Shown here piece by piece: positions 43,774 to 53,070 of a stretch of 64,000 bases of DNA. Source of the DNA: Sandaracinobacteroides sp039808025 (lineage in GTDB: Bacteria > Pseudomonadota > Alphaproteobacteria > Sphingomonadales > Sphingomonadaceae); contig JBDHSK010000004.1 of NCBI GenBank assembly GCA_039808025.1, positions 223,038 to 287,037 of the forward strand, read 5' to 3'. The notes under the pieces are model-generated. The model searched no databases. It saw only the letters and a program-made list of their open reading frames with translations, and was not told where the DNA came from. The position numbers and the translations under genes were made by a program. Positions within the stretch are counted from its first letter, which is position 1, and each line of letters opens with the position of its first letter.

Positions 43774-45749
43774 TGCGGCGGGCCCTGATCGGGACAATGG
43801 TGCTGGTGGCAGGCGTTGCCGCTGCTGCCGGCATCGGTCAGGCAGCGGCCGAGAATCCGCCACCTGCCCATGCGGCGGCGCCTGAACCGGCAAAAGTGGT
43901 GCAGACAGCTGCCGAACAGGCGCTTGGCCAGCGCCTCTATCAGGAGCGTTGCGCCGGGTGCCATGAGAACCCCACCGACCGCGCCCCCAGCCGCACGGTG
44001 CTGTCGAAGAACCCGGTCAGCTTTATTCTCGGCAGCCTGCGCAACGGGGCGATGGCGCCGATGGCCGAGGGGCTGTCGCTCGACGAGATGGTGGCGATCG
44101 CCCGTTACGTCAGCAAGGTGCCCGAACAGGAGATGACCGACATCAACCCCAGCCTGATCTGGGGCAGCAGTGTCGAGGGCACCCCGCTGGATGCACCGCT
44201 GTGCGACAAGCCGGCCAGGCCTGTGAACCTGGCACACAAGGACCAGTGGAACGGCTGGAGCCCGACCAAGGATAATGCCCGCTTCCAGCGCAACCCCGGG
44301 TTTGATGCCCGCGACGTGGGGCGGCTGAAGCTGAAATGGGCTTTCAAATATCCGGGCGCCAAGAATGGCCAGGCAACGGTGATCGGCGATCGGCTGTTCA
44401 CCACCAGCATGTCGGGGGCAGTCTATGCCCTCAATGCCAGAACCGGGTGCGTTTACTGGCGCTATGCCGGAGAGGCGGCAACCCGCAGCAGCGTCACCAT
44501 CGCCGCCTTGCCCAAGGGCGCACCCGCAAAGCATGCGCTGTTCCTGTCGGACTGGACCAAGAGCGCGGTGGCCCTCGACCCGGAAACCGGCAAGATATTG
44601 TGGAAGACGGTGGTCGACGACCAGCCCGGCCTGCAGATGACCGGCGCCCCCACCTATTGGGACGGCAAGCTGTTTGTTCCGATCTCTTCGGGCAACGAAG
44701 CGTTCGCCCAGTCGCCCAACTGGGTGTGCTGCAAATTCCGCGGGGCGCTGGTGGCGCTCGACGCGGTTACCGGCAAGATCCTGTGGAAACGCTATACCAC
44801 CGATCAGGAGCCGCGCCCGTTCAAGGTGAACAAGGCCGGCAAGCAGATGTGGGGGCCGTCGGGCGGGGCGATCTGGGTGGCGCCCACCATCGATGCCCGG
44901 CGGCGGCTGATCTATGTTGGCACCTCCAATTCCTATACCGATGTGCCCTACGACAATGCGGATTCGGTGCTTGCGATCGAGGTGGACACCGGCCGGATCC
45001 GCTGGGCAAGGCAGCTGACGGCCAACGACAATTATATCGATGGCTGCCGCGGCCCCGAGGGCAAGCGGCCGGCCAACTGCCCGTCGCCGGTTGGGCCTGA
45101 CTGGTCGATCGGAGCAGCGGTCATTCTTCAGCCGCTGCCCAATGGTGGCGACATTCTGCTGGTAGGGCAGAAATCCGGAATGATGTGGGCCCTCGACCCG
45201 GCCAACGACGGTGCCGTAAAATGGCGCCAGCAACTGAGCCGGGGCAGCGAGCTGGGCGGGATCGAGTTCGGCACCGCTTCCGATGGCCGGCTGGTTTATG
45301 CCGGCGTGTCGGACATCGTGCTGGGCCGCAACGGCAAACCGGGCTTGTGGGCGATGGACATCGCCACCGGCAAGGTGATCTGGAACCAGCCGACCTCGCC
45401 GACACCCAAGTGCCGCTGGGAAGGCTTCTGGTGTCATGGCGCCCTGTCGCAGGCCATCTCGGTGATGCCGGGGCTGGTGTTTGCCGGCAGCTATGATGGC
45501 CATTTCCGCGCCTATGACACCAGAACCGGCGAGGTCCGCTGGGATTTCGATACCGGCAGCCGCCCGGTGTTGTCGCTGAAGGGCGAAATGGTTTTCGGCG
45601 GGGTGATGGATGGCGGCGGCCCGACGATTGCCGGGGGCATGGTCTATGTTCATTCGGGCTATGCCGGACGCTCAGGGGCAACAGCCGGGCGCGACATGCT
45701 GAACGCCGATGGCAACGTGCTGATGGCCTTCTCCATCGACGGGAAATGA
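43773..45749 (+). CDS. pvaA: quinohemoprotein alcohol dehydrogenase, polyvinyl alcohol dehydrogenase-like
   Basis: Periplasmic PQQ dehydrogenase that would oxidise secondary alcohols of PVA to ketones. The 658 residues show a signal peptide, then an N-terminal cytochrome c domain with Cys60-Ala-Gly-Cys63-His64, then an eight-bladed PQQ propeller with the vicinal Cys319-Cys320 pair typical of PQQ alcohol dehydrogenases and repeated VYALNARTG, VALDAVTGKILW and LWAMDIATGKVIW tryptophan-docking motifs. Heme in front of the propeller is the reverse of common quinohemoprotein dehydrogenases and matches described PVA dehydrogenases. It is coupled to the hydrolase gene by a one-base overlap. Substrate remains inferred. 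Confidence 0.82.
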   Translation: MRRALIGTMVLVAGVAAAAGIGQAAAENPPPAHAAAPEPAKVVQTAAEQALGQRLYQERCAGCHENPTDRAPSRTVLSKNPVSFILGSLRNGAMAPMAEGLSLDEMVAIARYVSKVPEQEMTDINPSLIWGSSVEGTPLDAPLCDKPARPVNLAHKDQWNGWSPTKDNARFQRNPGFDARDVGRLKLKWAFKYPGAKNGQATVIGDRLFTTSMSGAVYALNARTGCVYWRYAGEAATRSSVTIAALPKGAPAKHALFLSDWTKSAVALDPETGKILWKTVVDDQPGLQMTGAPTYWDGKLFVPISSGNEAFAQSPNWVCCKFRGALVALDAVTGKILWKRYTTDQEPRPFKVNKAGKQMWGPSGGAIWVAPTIDARRRLIYVGTSNSYTDVPYDNADSVLAIEVDTGRIRWARQLTANDNYIDGCRGPEGKRPANCPSPVGPDWSIGAAVILQPLPNGGDILLVGQKSGMMWALDPANDGAVKWRQQLSRGSELGGIEFGTASDGRLVYAGVSDIVLGRNGKPGLWAMDIATGKVIWNQPTSPTPKCRWEGFWCHGALSQAISVMPGLVFAGSYDGHFRAYDTRTGEVRWDFDTGSRPVLSLKGEMVFGGVMDGGGPTIAGGMVYVHSGYAGRSGATAGRDMLNADGNVLMAFSIDGK

Positions 45750-45919
45750 GATGAATGGTATGCCGTAACCGATTGGTCGAGACCGGCCAGATCACGTAAT
45801 TTACCCCATATTCATTGATGAAATCCCTGTTGACAGGGCGCGACGAATCAGGCTTAGTACAAAAATTGAGAAAGCTGGTTTGTAACAAGCCAAAGCCGGC
45901 ACTCAGGGGAGAAACTGGG

Positions 45920-48379
45920 ATGGACAAGACAAGATACCTGGCGTTGGGTGCCGTTTCCTTTCTGGCCCTGTGCGCCGGACCTGCATTTGCGCAAGAGCAG
46001 TCCGGCGCAACCGACGAAGGCATCAGCCGCGATATCGTCGAGGAGCGCGAGATCGTGGTGACCGGCAGCCGCTTTCAGGAATTCCTGAACCTGCCGGAGC
46101 CTACCTCGCTGATCAGCGCCGAAGACCGCAACCTGACCGGGATCGCCGGAGCGCGCGACCTGGTGGCTGTGCAACCCGGCTTCATGTTCACGGGCGACTA
46201 CGGAATCAGCGTGCGCGGCGTAGGCCGGCAGACGGCGCAGACCCTGCTGGGGCAGGAAAACACCGTCATCCAGTATGTCGACGGTTTCATCAACCTCGTG
46301 CCCTCAAACATCGCCGAGAGCACGCTGTATGGCGGCAACGTCACCTTCAGCCGCGGGCCGTCGGGAACCCGCTATGGCCGCAATTCGCTGGCGGGCGCCA
46401 TCAATGTCATCTCTCGGGCGCCCACCGAAGAACTGACCGGGCAGGCGGTGGTCGGAATCAATCGCGGCATCGGCTACAATGCCGGTGTCAATATCGCCGG
46501 CCCGCTGACCGACAATCTCGGCTTCCGTGTCGGGGTGCAGGAGTTCAACACGCCCAGCATCTCGAAAAATATCGGTGGCGGGCCAGATGGTGCCGGAAGT
46601 GCAACCAACAACCTCTATATCGAGTTCCAGCTGGAATGGCGCATCGGCGGGTTCCACATCCGTAACCGCGCCACCACCTTCACCTACGACAACCAGCCCT
46701 CCTACCCGCAGATGAGCCGGTTCAACAACGGCCTCGATGGCAACACCAGCGGGGTGTTCGGCGCGCTTTCACCCAATCCGCAATATGGCTACACCGGGCC
46801 GGTTCCCAGCGATCATAACGAGATCAGCGTCAATTTCACCGGATATGACCGTCTGCGGAACAATTTCCAGAACATCACCAATGCCGATCTCGATCTGGGG
46901 TTTGCCACCCTTTATTATGTTGGTGGCTACCAGACCTATGTCGCAACCGGTGCTGCCGACCTCGATCTGACACCCCGCACCAGCTATGACGCCGCGACAG
47001 TGGCGCCCGGCTGGTTTGCGCCCGGCACCCAGGTGCCGACCGATTACCGCAGCAACTATCATAACGACAATTATTTCCTGTCGCAGGAACTGCGGCTCGA
47101 GGGCAACGCCCGCGACAGCATCGAGTGGATCTTCGGCCTCTATTACTTCAAGCAGGCCTTCGACGAGCAATACTGGGAAAGTGTCGCCAATGCCCAGCCG
47201 GTACTGTCAGCGCCGATCATCGGCGCTACCGGAGAGCTGGCAGCCCCCAACCCGCGCAACGCCACCTACGAACAGCGCAACATCTACAACATCCGTTCGA
47301 AGGCCATATTCGGCAACGTGGCCTTCAACCTGACGGATACCCTGAAGATCGATGCCGGCCTGCGCCATACCTGGGACGACAAGGATGCGCTGACCAACTT
47401 CCGCTATGTGTATTTCTATCCGCCCTTCTATGCCGCCGATGTTTCGCCGGCAGTGCATGGCGCCTTCACCAAACGCAGCGATCGCGGGCTGTCAGGCCGG
47501 GCCTCGCTGGGGTGGGAATTCATGCCGCAAAGCCAGATCTATGTGGCCTATGCGCGTGGCTATCAGTCGTCTGCCTTCACGCTGGGGCAGGGGCTGCCCC
47601 CCAACAACATCGCCGACAGCCAGTTCCTCGACCTCTTTGAAGGCGGCGGGTTCGTCAGCTTCGGTGATTTCCGTCTCGATGGTTCTGTATTCTACCAGAA
47701 TCTCCATAACATGCAGATCCCGATCAGCGCCCGCTCGATCATCGAGGGGCCCAACGGGCCGGAACTGGGGATCGTCTATTCCCGCTTCGACAACGCCAAG
47801 AGCGCACGGATCTATGGTGCGGAGTTCCAGCTGGGATGGCGTCCGAACCGCGAGTCCAACATCGTGCTGTCCTATACCTATCTGCACCCCACCTTCCGCA
47901 GCTTCTGTCCGGCTACCGTCGACCCCGACATCTGCGGCGCCGTCGACATCTCGGAACCGGCCTTCGGTCCGGATGGGGTCACGCCCAACCCCCTCTACCA
48001 GACCCCGCAGGACCTGTCGGGTAACGAGATTCCACGCACCCCGCGCCACAAGGCCTCGCTGTATGGCTATTACGGCATCGATCTGGGCGGCAAGGGGCAC
48101 CTCTATCCCGGCGGGAACATCTATTACCAGTCGAGCTTCTACACCGCTCCGTTCACTGTCGAACGCTTCCATGTGCCGGGGCGCACCGTGGTTGGCCTGA
48201 CGCTGACCTACCGGACTGCTGACGACCGGCTGGACATCACTGGAGCGATCACCAACCTGTTCGCCAAGCGCTATACCGACAGTGCCGTGCTGTCGAGCTT
48301 CGGATCCGGGAACGTGGCGCAGCTGGTGACCCTGGGTGCCGACCGGTCGTGGAGCCTGACGGCGCGGTATCGCTTCTGA
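45920..48379 (+). CDS. TonB-dependent outer-membrane receptor
   Basis: Barrel importer of 819 residues with a signal peptide (to AGPAFAQ), a plug starting at REIVVTGSRFQEFLNLPEPTS, SVRGVGRQTAQTLLGQ and VTFSRGPSGTRYGRNSLAGAI, and a C-terminal strand ending SLTARYRF. ATG 45920 follows AGGGGAGA. A 170-base gap separates it from the dehydrogenase gene and contains TTGACA at 45830, so it may have its own weak promoter. Its position behind the hydrolase and dehydrogenase suggests uptake of PVA or its fragments; known PVA clusters are associated with such receptors. Confidence 0.92.
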   Translation: MDKTRYLALGAVSFLALCAGPAFAQEQSGATDEGISRDIVEEREIVVTGSRFQEFLNLPEPTSLISAEDRNLTGIAGARDLVAVQPGFMFTGDYGISVRGVGRQTAQTLLGQENTVIQYVDGFINLVPSNIAESTLYGGNVTFSRGPSGTRYGRNSLAGAINVISRAPTEELTGQAVVGINRGIGYNAGVNIAGPLTDNLGFRVGVQEFNTPSISKNIGGGPDGAGSATNNLYIEFQLEWRIGGFHIRNRATTFTYDNQPSYPQMSRFNNGLDGNTSGVFGALSPNPQYGYTGPVPSDHNEISVNFTGYDRLRNNFQNITNADLDLGFATLYYVGGYQTYVATGAADLDLTPRTSYDAATVAPGWFAPGTQVPTDYRSNYHNDNYFLSQELRLEGNARDSIEWIFGLYYFKQAFDEQYWESVANAQPVLSAPIIGATGELAAPNPRNATYEQRNIYNIRSKAIFGNVAFNLTDTLKIDAGLRHTWDDKDALTNFRYVYFYPPFYAADVSPAVHGAFTKRSDRGLSGRASLGWEFMPQSQIYVAYARGYQSSAFTLGQGLPPNNIADSQFLDLFEGGGFVSFGDFRLDGSVFYQNLHNMQIPISARSIIEGPNGPELGIVYSRFDNAKSARIYGAEFQLGWRPNRESNIVLSYTYLHPTFRSFCPATVDPDICGAVDISEPAFGPDGVTPNPLYQTPQDLSGNEIPRTPRHKASLYGYYGIDLGGKGHLYPGGNIYYQSSFYTAPFTVERFHVPGRTVVGLTLTYRTADDRLDITGAITNLFAKRYTDSAVLSSFGSGNVAQLVTLGADRSWSLTARYRF

Positions 48380-48500
48380 TCGGCGGCCGTCCGACAGGCG
48401 GTTGCCGTGATCCATGGGTTGTTCCCGGCGGCTCTTGCCGACGATCGGGCATGGCTTTACGGGTTGACCGGCGCCGCAGCCATCAGGGAAACGGAAAGAG

Positions 48501-49739
48501 TTGACGATCGCTTCCAAGGCAGGAAAACCTTCGAAATTCGAGCGCCGCAAAGAGGAAATCCTCCGCGTGGCCGGGGCGATCGTCAACCGCCATGGGCTTC
48601 GTGATACCACACTGGCGCTGGTGGCCTCGGAGATAGGGCTGAACCTCAAGAGCCTGCGCTATTACTTCGAGAAGCGCGAGGATCTGGTCGCGGCCGCCTT
48701 CCTGCACGCCATCAGGCTGCATCATACCCTGCTAGACGAGGCCCTGGAGATCGCCGATTTTGCCGGGCGTATCCGCCATGTGGTCTTCTCCTACTTCGAG
48801 ATGCTTGCGAAGGTTCGCAGCAAAGAACAGCCGGAGTTCGTCTATTTCGGCGATATCCGCGGCCTGACCGAACCGCATATCGACGACGTTGGTCTGGCCT
48901 ATGTGGCGATGTTCCGTTCGGCACGGCGCCTGTTCCGGGCCGAGGGGATGGTGCTCGACCATGACCAGGCCGGGGCCTGCGCACATCTGCTGCTGTCGCA
49001 GCTTTACTGGTCGGTCGTGTGGATCGCCCATTATCCCCTGCAGGATATCCACCGCGCGGCCGAGCGCCTGTGCGACATCCTTCTCAATGGGCTGGCCCGA
49101 TACCCCGACCCGGTTGCAGGCGATTATTCCGAAGTGGCGTCGCCCTTCATCGCCACCGACCGGCTGTCGTCGCAATCCTTCCTGCAGACCGCCACCCATC
49201 TCATCAACGAGTTCGGATATCGCGGCGCTTCAGTTGATCGCATCTCGATGGCGCTCAATGTCACCAAGGGTGCCTTCTATCACTATAACGAAACCCGCGA
49301 CGGCCTGGTCGTCGATTGTTTCGAACGCACCTTCGACATCATATTTGCGGCTCAGAATGACGCCCTGCAACGCGAGATGGACGGCCTGTCGCATGTGCGC
49401 GAAGCCTCGGCGGCGCTGGTGGCGCGCCAGATGTTGCCTGAGGGGTCGCTTCTGCGCACCTCGGCGCTGACGGCGCTGGGCCCCGAGTTGCGTCAGGAAA
49501 TGAACCGCCGCCTGTCGATGTCGACGATGCGCTTTGCCGACATGCTGAATGACGGTGTGATCGATGGCTCGGTGCGGCTGTGCGATCTGCGGATAGCCGG
49601 CGAGGCCGTGACGGCGATGATCAACTCGGCCCAGGAACTGCGGCGCTGGGTGCCGGGAACGAACGTGCGCAATGCACCTGCCCTCTATGTGAAGCCACTG
49701 CTGAACGGGTTCCTGCGCATGTCTCCGGTGGCCGGTTGA
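48501..49739 (+). CDS. double-domain TetR family regulator
   Basis: A 412-residue protein with two TetR helix-turn-helix domains in one chain: residues about 15-62 (ILRVAGAIVNRHGLRDTTLALVASEIGLNLKSLRYYFEKREDL) and about 226-270 (ATHLINEFGYRGASVDRISMALNVTKGAFYHYNETRDGL). Each is followed by a helical effector-type region, as if two regulators had fused. The only start giving both complete domains is TTG 48501 behind a GGAAAGAG site. It lies 121 bases after the TonB receptor gene on the same strand and probably controls this cluster or the CoA genes next door. Confidence 0.9.
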   Translation: MTIASKAGKPSKFERRKEEILRVAGAIVNRHGLRDTTLALVASEIGLNLKSLRYYFEKREDLVAAAFLHAIRLHHTLLDEALEIADFAGRIRHVVFSYFEMLAKVRSKEQPEFVYFGDIRGLTEPHIDDVGLAYVAMFRSARRLFRAEGMVLDHDQAGACAHLLLSQLYWSVVWIAHYPLQDIHRAAERLCDILLNGLARYPDPVAGDYSEVASPFIATDRLSSQSFLQTATHLINEFGYRGASVDRISMALNVTKGAFYHYNETRDGLVVDCFERTFDIIFAAQNDALQREMDGLSHVREASAALVARQMLPEGSLLRTSALTALGPELRQEMNRRLSMSTMRFADMLNDGVIDGSVRLCDLRIAGEAVTAMINSAQELRRWVPGTNVRNAPALYVKPLLNGFLRMSPVAG

Positions 49740-49779
49740 ATACCCCCGCAACCGGACGTTTCTGGCCCCTACGCCCCCC

Positions 49780-52700
49780 TTACCAGCTGTCGATCCAGCG
49801 GGGGGGCGGCGCCTCGGCGGAGGGCTGCTGGCGTTTGGGCACCGCTTCGAGGGCGGCGACGATCCAGCGTCGGGTATCGCAGGGGTCGATCACGTCGTCG
49901 ATGGCGTAGTGGCTGGCAGTGGTGATGGCCTTGCCGTGCGCGTAGTGGCGCGCCACCATGTCGTCGAACCAGGCCTGGCGCGCCACGGGGTCGGCGATGG
50001 CCTCCAGTTCCTTGCGGTATCCCAGCCGCACCGCCCCTTCCAGCCCCATACCGCCGAATTCCCCGGTGGGCCATGAGACAGCGAACATCGAGGCCTGATA
50101 GCTGCCGCCGGTCATGGCGATGGCGCCAAGACCATAGCTTTTGCGCAGCACCACCGACAGGATGGGCACGCTGAGGTTGGCGCCGGTCAGGAACATCCGC
50201 GCGGCATGGCGCACGAGTGCGGTTTTTTCCACCTCGGGGCCGACCATGATTCCCGGCGTATCACTTAGCGACAGCAAGGGCAGGCCGAAGGCTTCGCAGA
50301 TCTGCATGAAGCGCGCCGCCTTGTCGGCGGCATCGCTGTCGATGGCGCCGCCGATCACTGCCGGATTGTTGGCGATGATTCCAACGGGGCGCCCCTCGAT
50401 CCGGGCAAGCGCCGTCACCATGGCACGGCCGAAGTCGCGGCGCAGTTCCAGAACCGACCCGCTGTCGGCCAGCGTGTCGATCAGCTTGCGGATATCGTAG
50501 ATGCGCAGCCGGTTTTCCGGGATGGCATGGCGCAGCAGCCGCTGGTCGGCGCACTCCCAGTCGCTGCGGGGCCCCTGAAAGTATGACAGATAGCGCCGGG
50601 CGGCACGCGCTGCCTCGGCTTCGTCGTCTACCAGAAGGTCTACAACACCGGTGGTCGCGTGCATCTCGACGGGGCCGACCTCCTCGGGGCGGAATACCCC
50701 GAGCCCGCCACCCTCGATCATCGCCGGGCCGCCCATGCCGATGGTGGTGCCACGCGTCGCGATGATCACATCGCTGCAGGCAAGGAAGGCGGCGTTGCCG
50801 GCAAAGCAGCGGCCCGACACCACGCCCACCAGTGGCACCTTGCCGCTAAGCTTCGGCAACAGCTCGAAGGCGCGGATGAATCCGCCGCCCTCGGTGTCGC
50901 CGGGGCGGCCGCCGCCGCCCTCGGCAAACATCACGAGCGGCAGGCGCCAGCGCGCCGCCAGTTCGGCCAGACGGTCGGTTTTCAGGTGGTTGCGCGCGCC
51001 CTGCGTTCCCGCGAACACGCTGTAATCATAGGCCATGGCTGCCACCCGGGCATGGTCGCGGCCCACCCGATCGGCATGGATGGTGCCGATCCCCATCACC
51101 ATGCCATCGGCCGGGCTTTGTGCGATGAGTTCCTCGGGCGAGGCACGGCCGCTGCGCGCCGCCAGTGCCAGCCCGCCATATTCCACGAACGACTCCGGGT
51201 CGAACAGGTTGGCGAGGTTTTCGCGGGCCGTCAGCTGGCCGGTCCGTCGCCGCCGGGCCACGGCCTGCGGGCGTGCGGAGTCGGTGGTCAGCCGGCGGCG
51301 CTCCTGCAGTTCGGCAAGGTCGGGGCGGATGTGATCAGGGTCGGGCGCGGCAGCGACGGTTGCCGCAGCACCATCTGTGCCGGCGAGGGATTCCCAGATC
51401 GCCAGAGGCTGGCCTTCGCTGACATTGTCGCCGGGCTGCACCAGCCACTGGCGGATGACGCCCGGCGATGGCGCCGGCAGGCCGTGGTGCATCTTCATCG
51501 CCTCGATGACCGCCAGTTCCTGTCCGGCGGCAACCTCGGCCTGTTCGCTGGCGCCGAGTGCGGCGATCACGCCGGTGACCGGGGCGACGATGCTGTTGGT
51601 GGCGGCCGCGCCGGAGATGGGCGGGGCATCGGATGGCGCGTCGTCGGGTTGTTGGCCGGGCAGCTCTGCGGCGATGCGGTCGATGAAGCCGGTATCGACG
51701 GCTCCGGCCTGCACCTCCGGCCGGGACAGCAGGGCCTGCAGTTGCGGGATGTTGCTGGCAACGCCTTCCAGCGCAAAACGGGCGAGGGCGCGCTCTGCCT
51801 TGACGGCCGCTGCCGCCAGTCCGCCGTCCTCAACCGGTTGGGGAACCTGAACGACAAGCTTGGCGATCAGGGAATCATAGCGCGGGCTGATCTCCAGCCC
51901 GTCGCGGCCGCATCCATCGACGCGCAGCCGGCGGCCGGCAGGGGGACGGTAGCGGGTGAGCGTGCCGGTAGCGGGGTGGATCCGGCCATCAGCACCCTGA
52001 CGTTCGAGATTGATGCGCGCCTCGATGGCGGTGCCGGCCGGGTCGCCTATCGCCTGCTGGTCCAGCCCCAGCGAGGCGAGAGTGGCGCCACCGGCAATCA
52101 GCAGTTGCAGTCGCACCAGATCAAGACCGGTCACTTCCTCGGTGACGGTATGCTCGACCTGGAGGCGGGGATTGGCCTCGATGAACGCCCATTCGCCTGA
52201 CGGTGTCACCAGGAACTCGCAAGTGGCAAGGCTTGTCAGTCTGGCGTCTTTGGCCATGGCCAGCGAGGCATCCAGCAGGCGCGACCGGACGGCGGGGACG
52301 AGATGGGCGGGGGCCCATTCGATCAGTTTCTGGCGCCGCCGCTGCAGCGAGCATTCGCGATCCCACAGGTGGATGGCGTTGCCGCTGCCATCGCCCAGCA
52401 GCTGCACTTCGATGTGCCGGGCCTCTTCAAGATAGCTTTCGGCATAGAGGCCGCCATCGCCGAAGGCGCTGAGCGCTTCGCGGGTGCAGCGGGCATGGGC
52501 GGCGCTGATGTCGCTGGCGTGGTCGATCAGCGCCATGCCGCGTCCGCCGCCGCCATGCATGGCCTTGATCACCATGCGGCGGCCAGCTGGCAGCGCATCG
52601 CGGAACTGCTGCATCTGGCCGGGCGTGGCGGGGCCGGCGATTCCGGCGGGAACGGCGACGCCCAGGCGCTGTGCCAGCGCCCGCGCCTGCACCTTGTCTC

Positions 52701-53037
52701 CGAACAGCGAAAGCGTATCGGCAGACGGGCCGACGAATGTCAGCCCGGCCTCGGCACAGGCGCGCGCAAAGGCGGCACTTTCCGACAGGAAGCCATAGCC
52801 GGGGTGCACGGCATCGGCACCCGACAGGCGCGCCGCAGCAAGCAGCGACCCGATGTCGAGATAGGCGGCAGGCCCGCTTCCCGTCAGCGGCACGGCCGTG
52901 CCGGCCCTGGCGACATGGGCCGAAAGGTGATCGTCGGCCGCGAATACCGCCACCGTCGCGATTCCCATCTCGGCGGCGGTCTCGATGATGCGGATGGCGA
53001 TCTCGCCGCGATTGGCAACCAGCAGCTTCCCGATCAT
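49780..53037 (-). CDS. single-chain biotin-dependent acyl-CoA carboxylase (BC-BCCP-CT)
   Basis: Biotin carboxylase, biotin carrier and carboxyltransferase fused in one 1085-residue polypeptide. BC (1-450) shows LLVANRGEIAIRI, the glycine loop IKAMHGGGGRGMAL, HIEVQLLGDGSGNAIHLWDR and IEANPRLQVEHTVTE. The carrier has the biotinyl lysine near residue 514 in VIEAMKMH. CT (about 580-1085) has AEGGGGRPGDTEGGG, SGRCFAGNAAFLACSD and NNPAVIGGAIDSDAADKAARF, of the propionyl/methylcrotonyl-CoA carboxylase beta type. Single-chain acyl-CoA carboxylases of this layout act on short or long acyl-CoAs; the substrate here is unknown. An AAGGAAGGGG site precedes the ATG. It lies 33 bases after the thiolase gene. 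Confidence 0.93.
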   Translation of the reverse strand: MIGKLLVANRGEIAIRIIETAAEMGIATVAVFAADDHLSAHVARAGTAVPLTGSGPAAYLDIGSLLAAARLSGADAVHPGYGFLSESAAFARACAEAGLTFVGPSADTLSLFGDKVQARALAQRLGVAVPAGIAGPATPGQMQQFRDALPAGRRMVIKAMHGGGGRGMALIDHASDISAAHARCTREALSAFGDGGLYAESYLEEARHIEVQLLGDGSGNAIHLWDRECSLQRRRQKLIEWAPAHLVPAVRSRLLDASLAMAKDARLTSLATCEFLVTPSGEWAFIEANPRLQVEHTVTEEVTGLDLVRLQLLIAGGATLASLGLDQQAIGDPAGTAIEARINLERQGADGRIHPATGTLTRYRPPAGRRLRVDGCGRDGLEISPRYDSLIAKLVVQVPQPVEDGGLAAAAVKAERALARFALEGVASNIPQLQALLSRPEVQAGAVDTGFIDRIAAELPGQQPDDAPSDAPPISGAAATNSIVAPVTGVIAALGASEQAEVAAGQELAVIEAMKMHHGLPAPSPGVIRQWLVQPGDNVSEGQPLAIWESLAGTDGAAATVAAAPDPDHIRPDLAELQERRRLTTDSARPQAVARRRRTGQLTARENLANLFDPESFVEYGGLALAARSGRASPEELIAQSPADGMVMGIGTIHADRVGRDHARVAAMAYDYSVFAGTQGARNHLKTDRLAELAARWRLPLVMFAEGGGGRPGDTEGGGFIRAFELLPKLSGKVPLVGVVSGRCFAGNAAFLACSDVIIATRGTTIGMGGPAMIEGGGLGVFRPEEVGPVEMHATTGVVDLLVDDEAEAARAARRYLSYFQGPRSDWECADQRLLRHAIPENRLRIYDIRKLIDTLADSGSVLELRRDFGRAMVTALARIEGRPVGIIANNPAVIGGAIDSDAADKAARFMQICEAFGLPLLSLSDTPGIMVGPEVEKTALVRHAARMFLTGANLSVPILSVVLRKSYGLGAIAMTGGSYQASMFAVSWPTGEFGGMGLEGAVRLGYRKELEAIADPVARQAWFDDMVARHYAHGKAITTASHYAIDDVIDPCDTRRWIVAALEAVPKRQQPSAEAPPPRWIDSW

Positions 53038-53070
53038 CGCCCCCCTTCCTTCAGACGGATGGTTCAGAGT

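Noticed and set aside
43767..45653. Open frame of 628 codons on the minus strand opposite the PQQ dehydrogenase
   Set aside because: It is antisense to a protein with heme and PQQ motifs; no recognisable domain.
45830..45860. Promoter TTGACA...TAGTAC ahead of the second TonB receptor
   Set aside because: The -35 is perfect but the -10 match and spacing (19) are poor; mentioned with the gene but not annotated separately.
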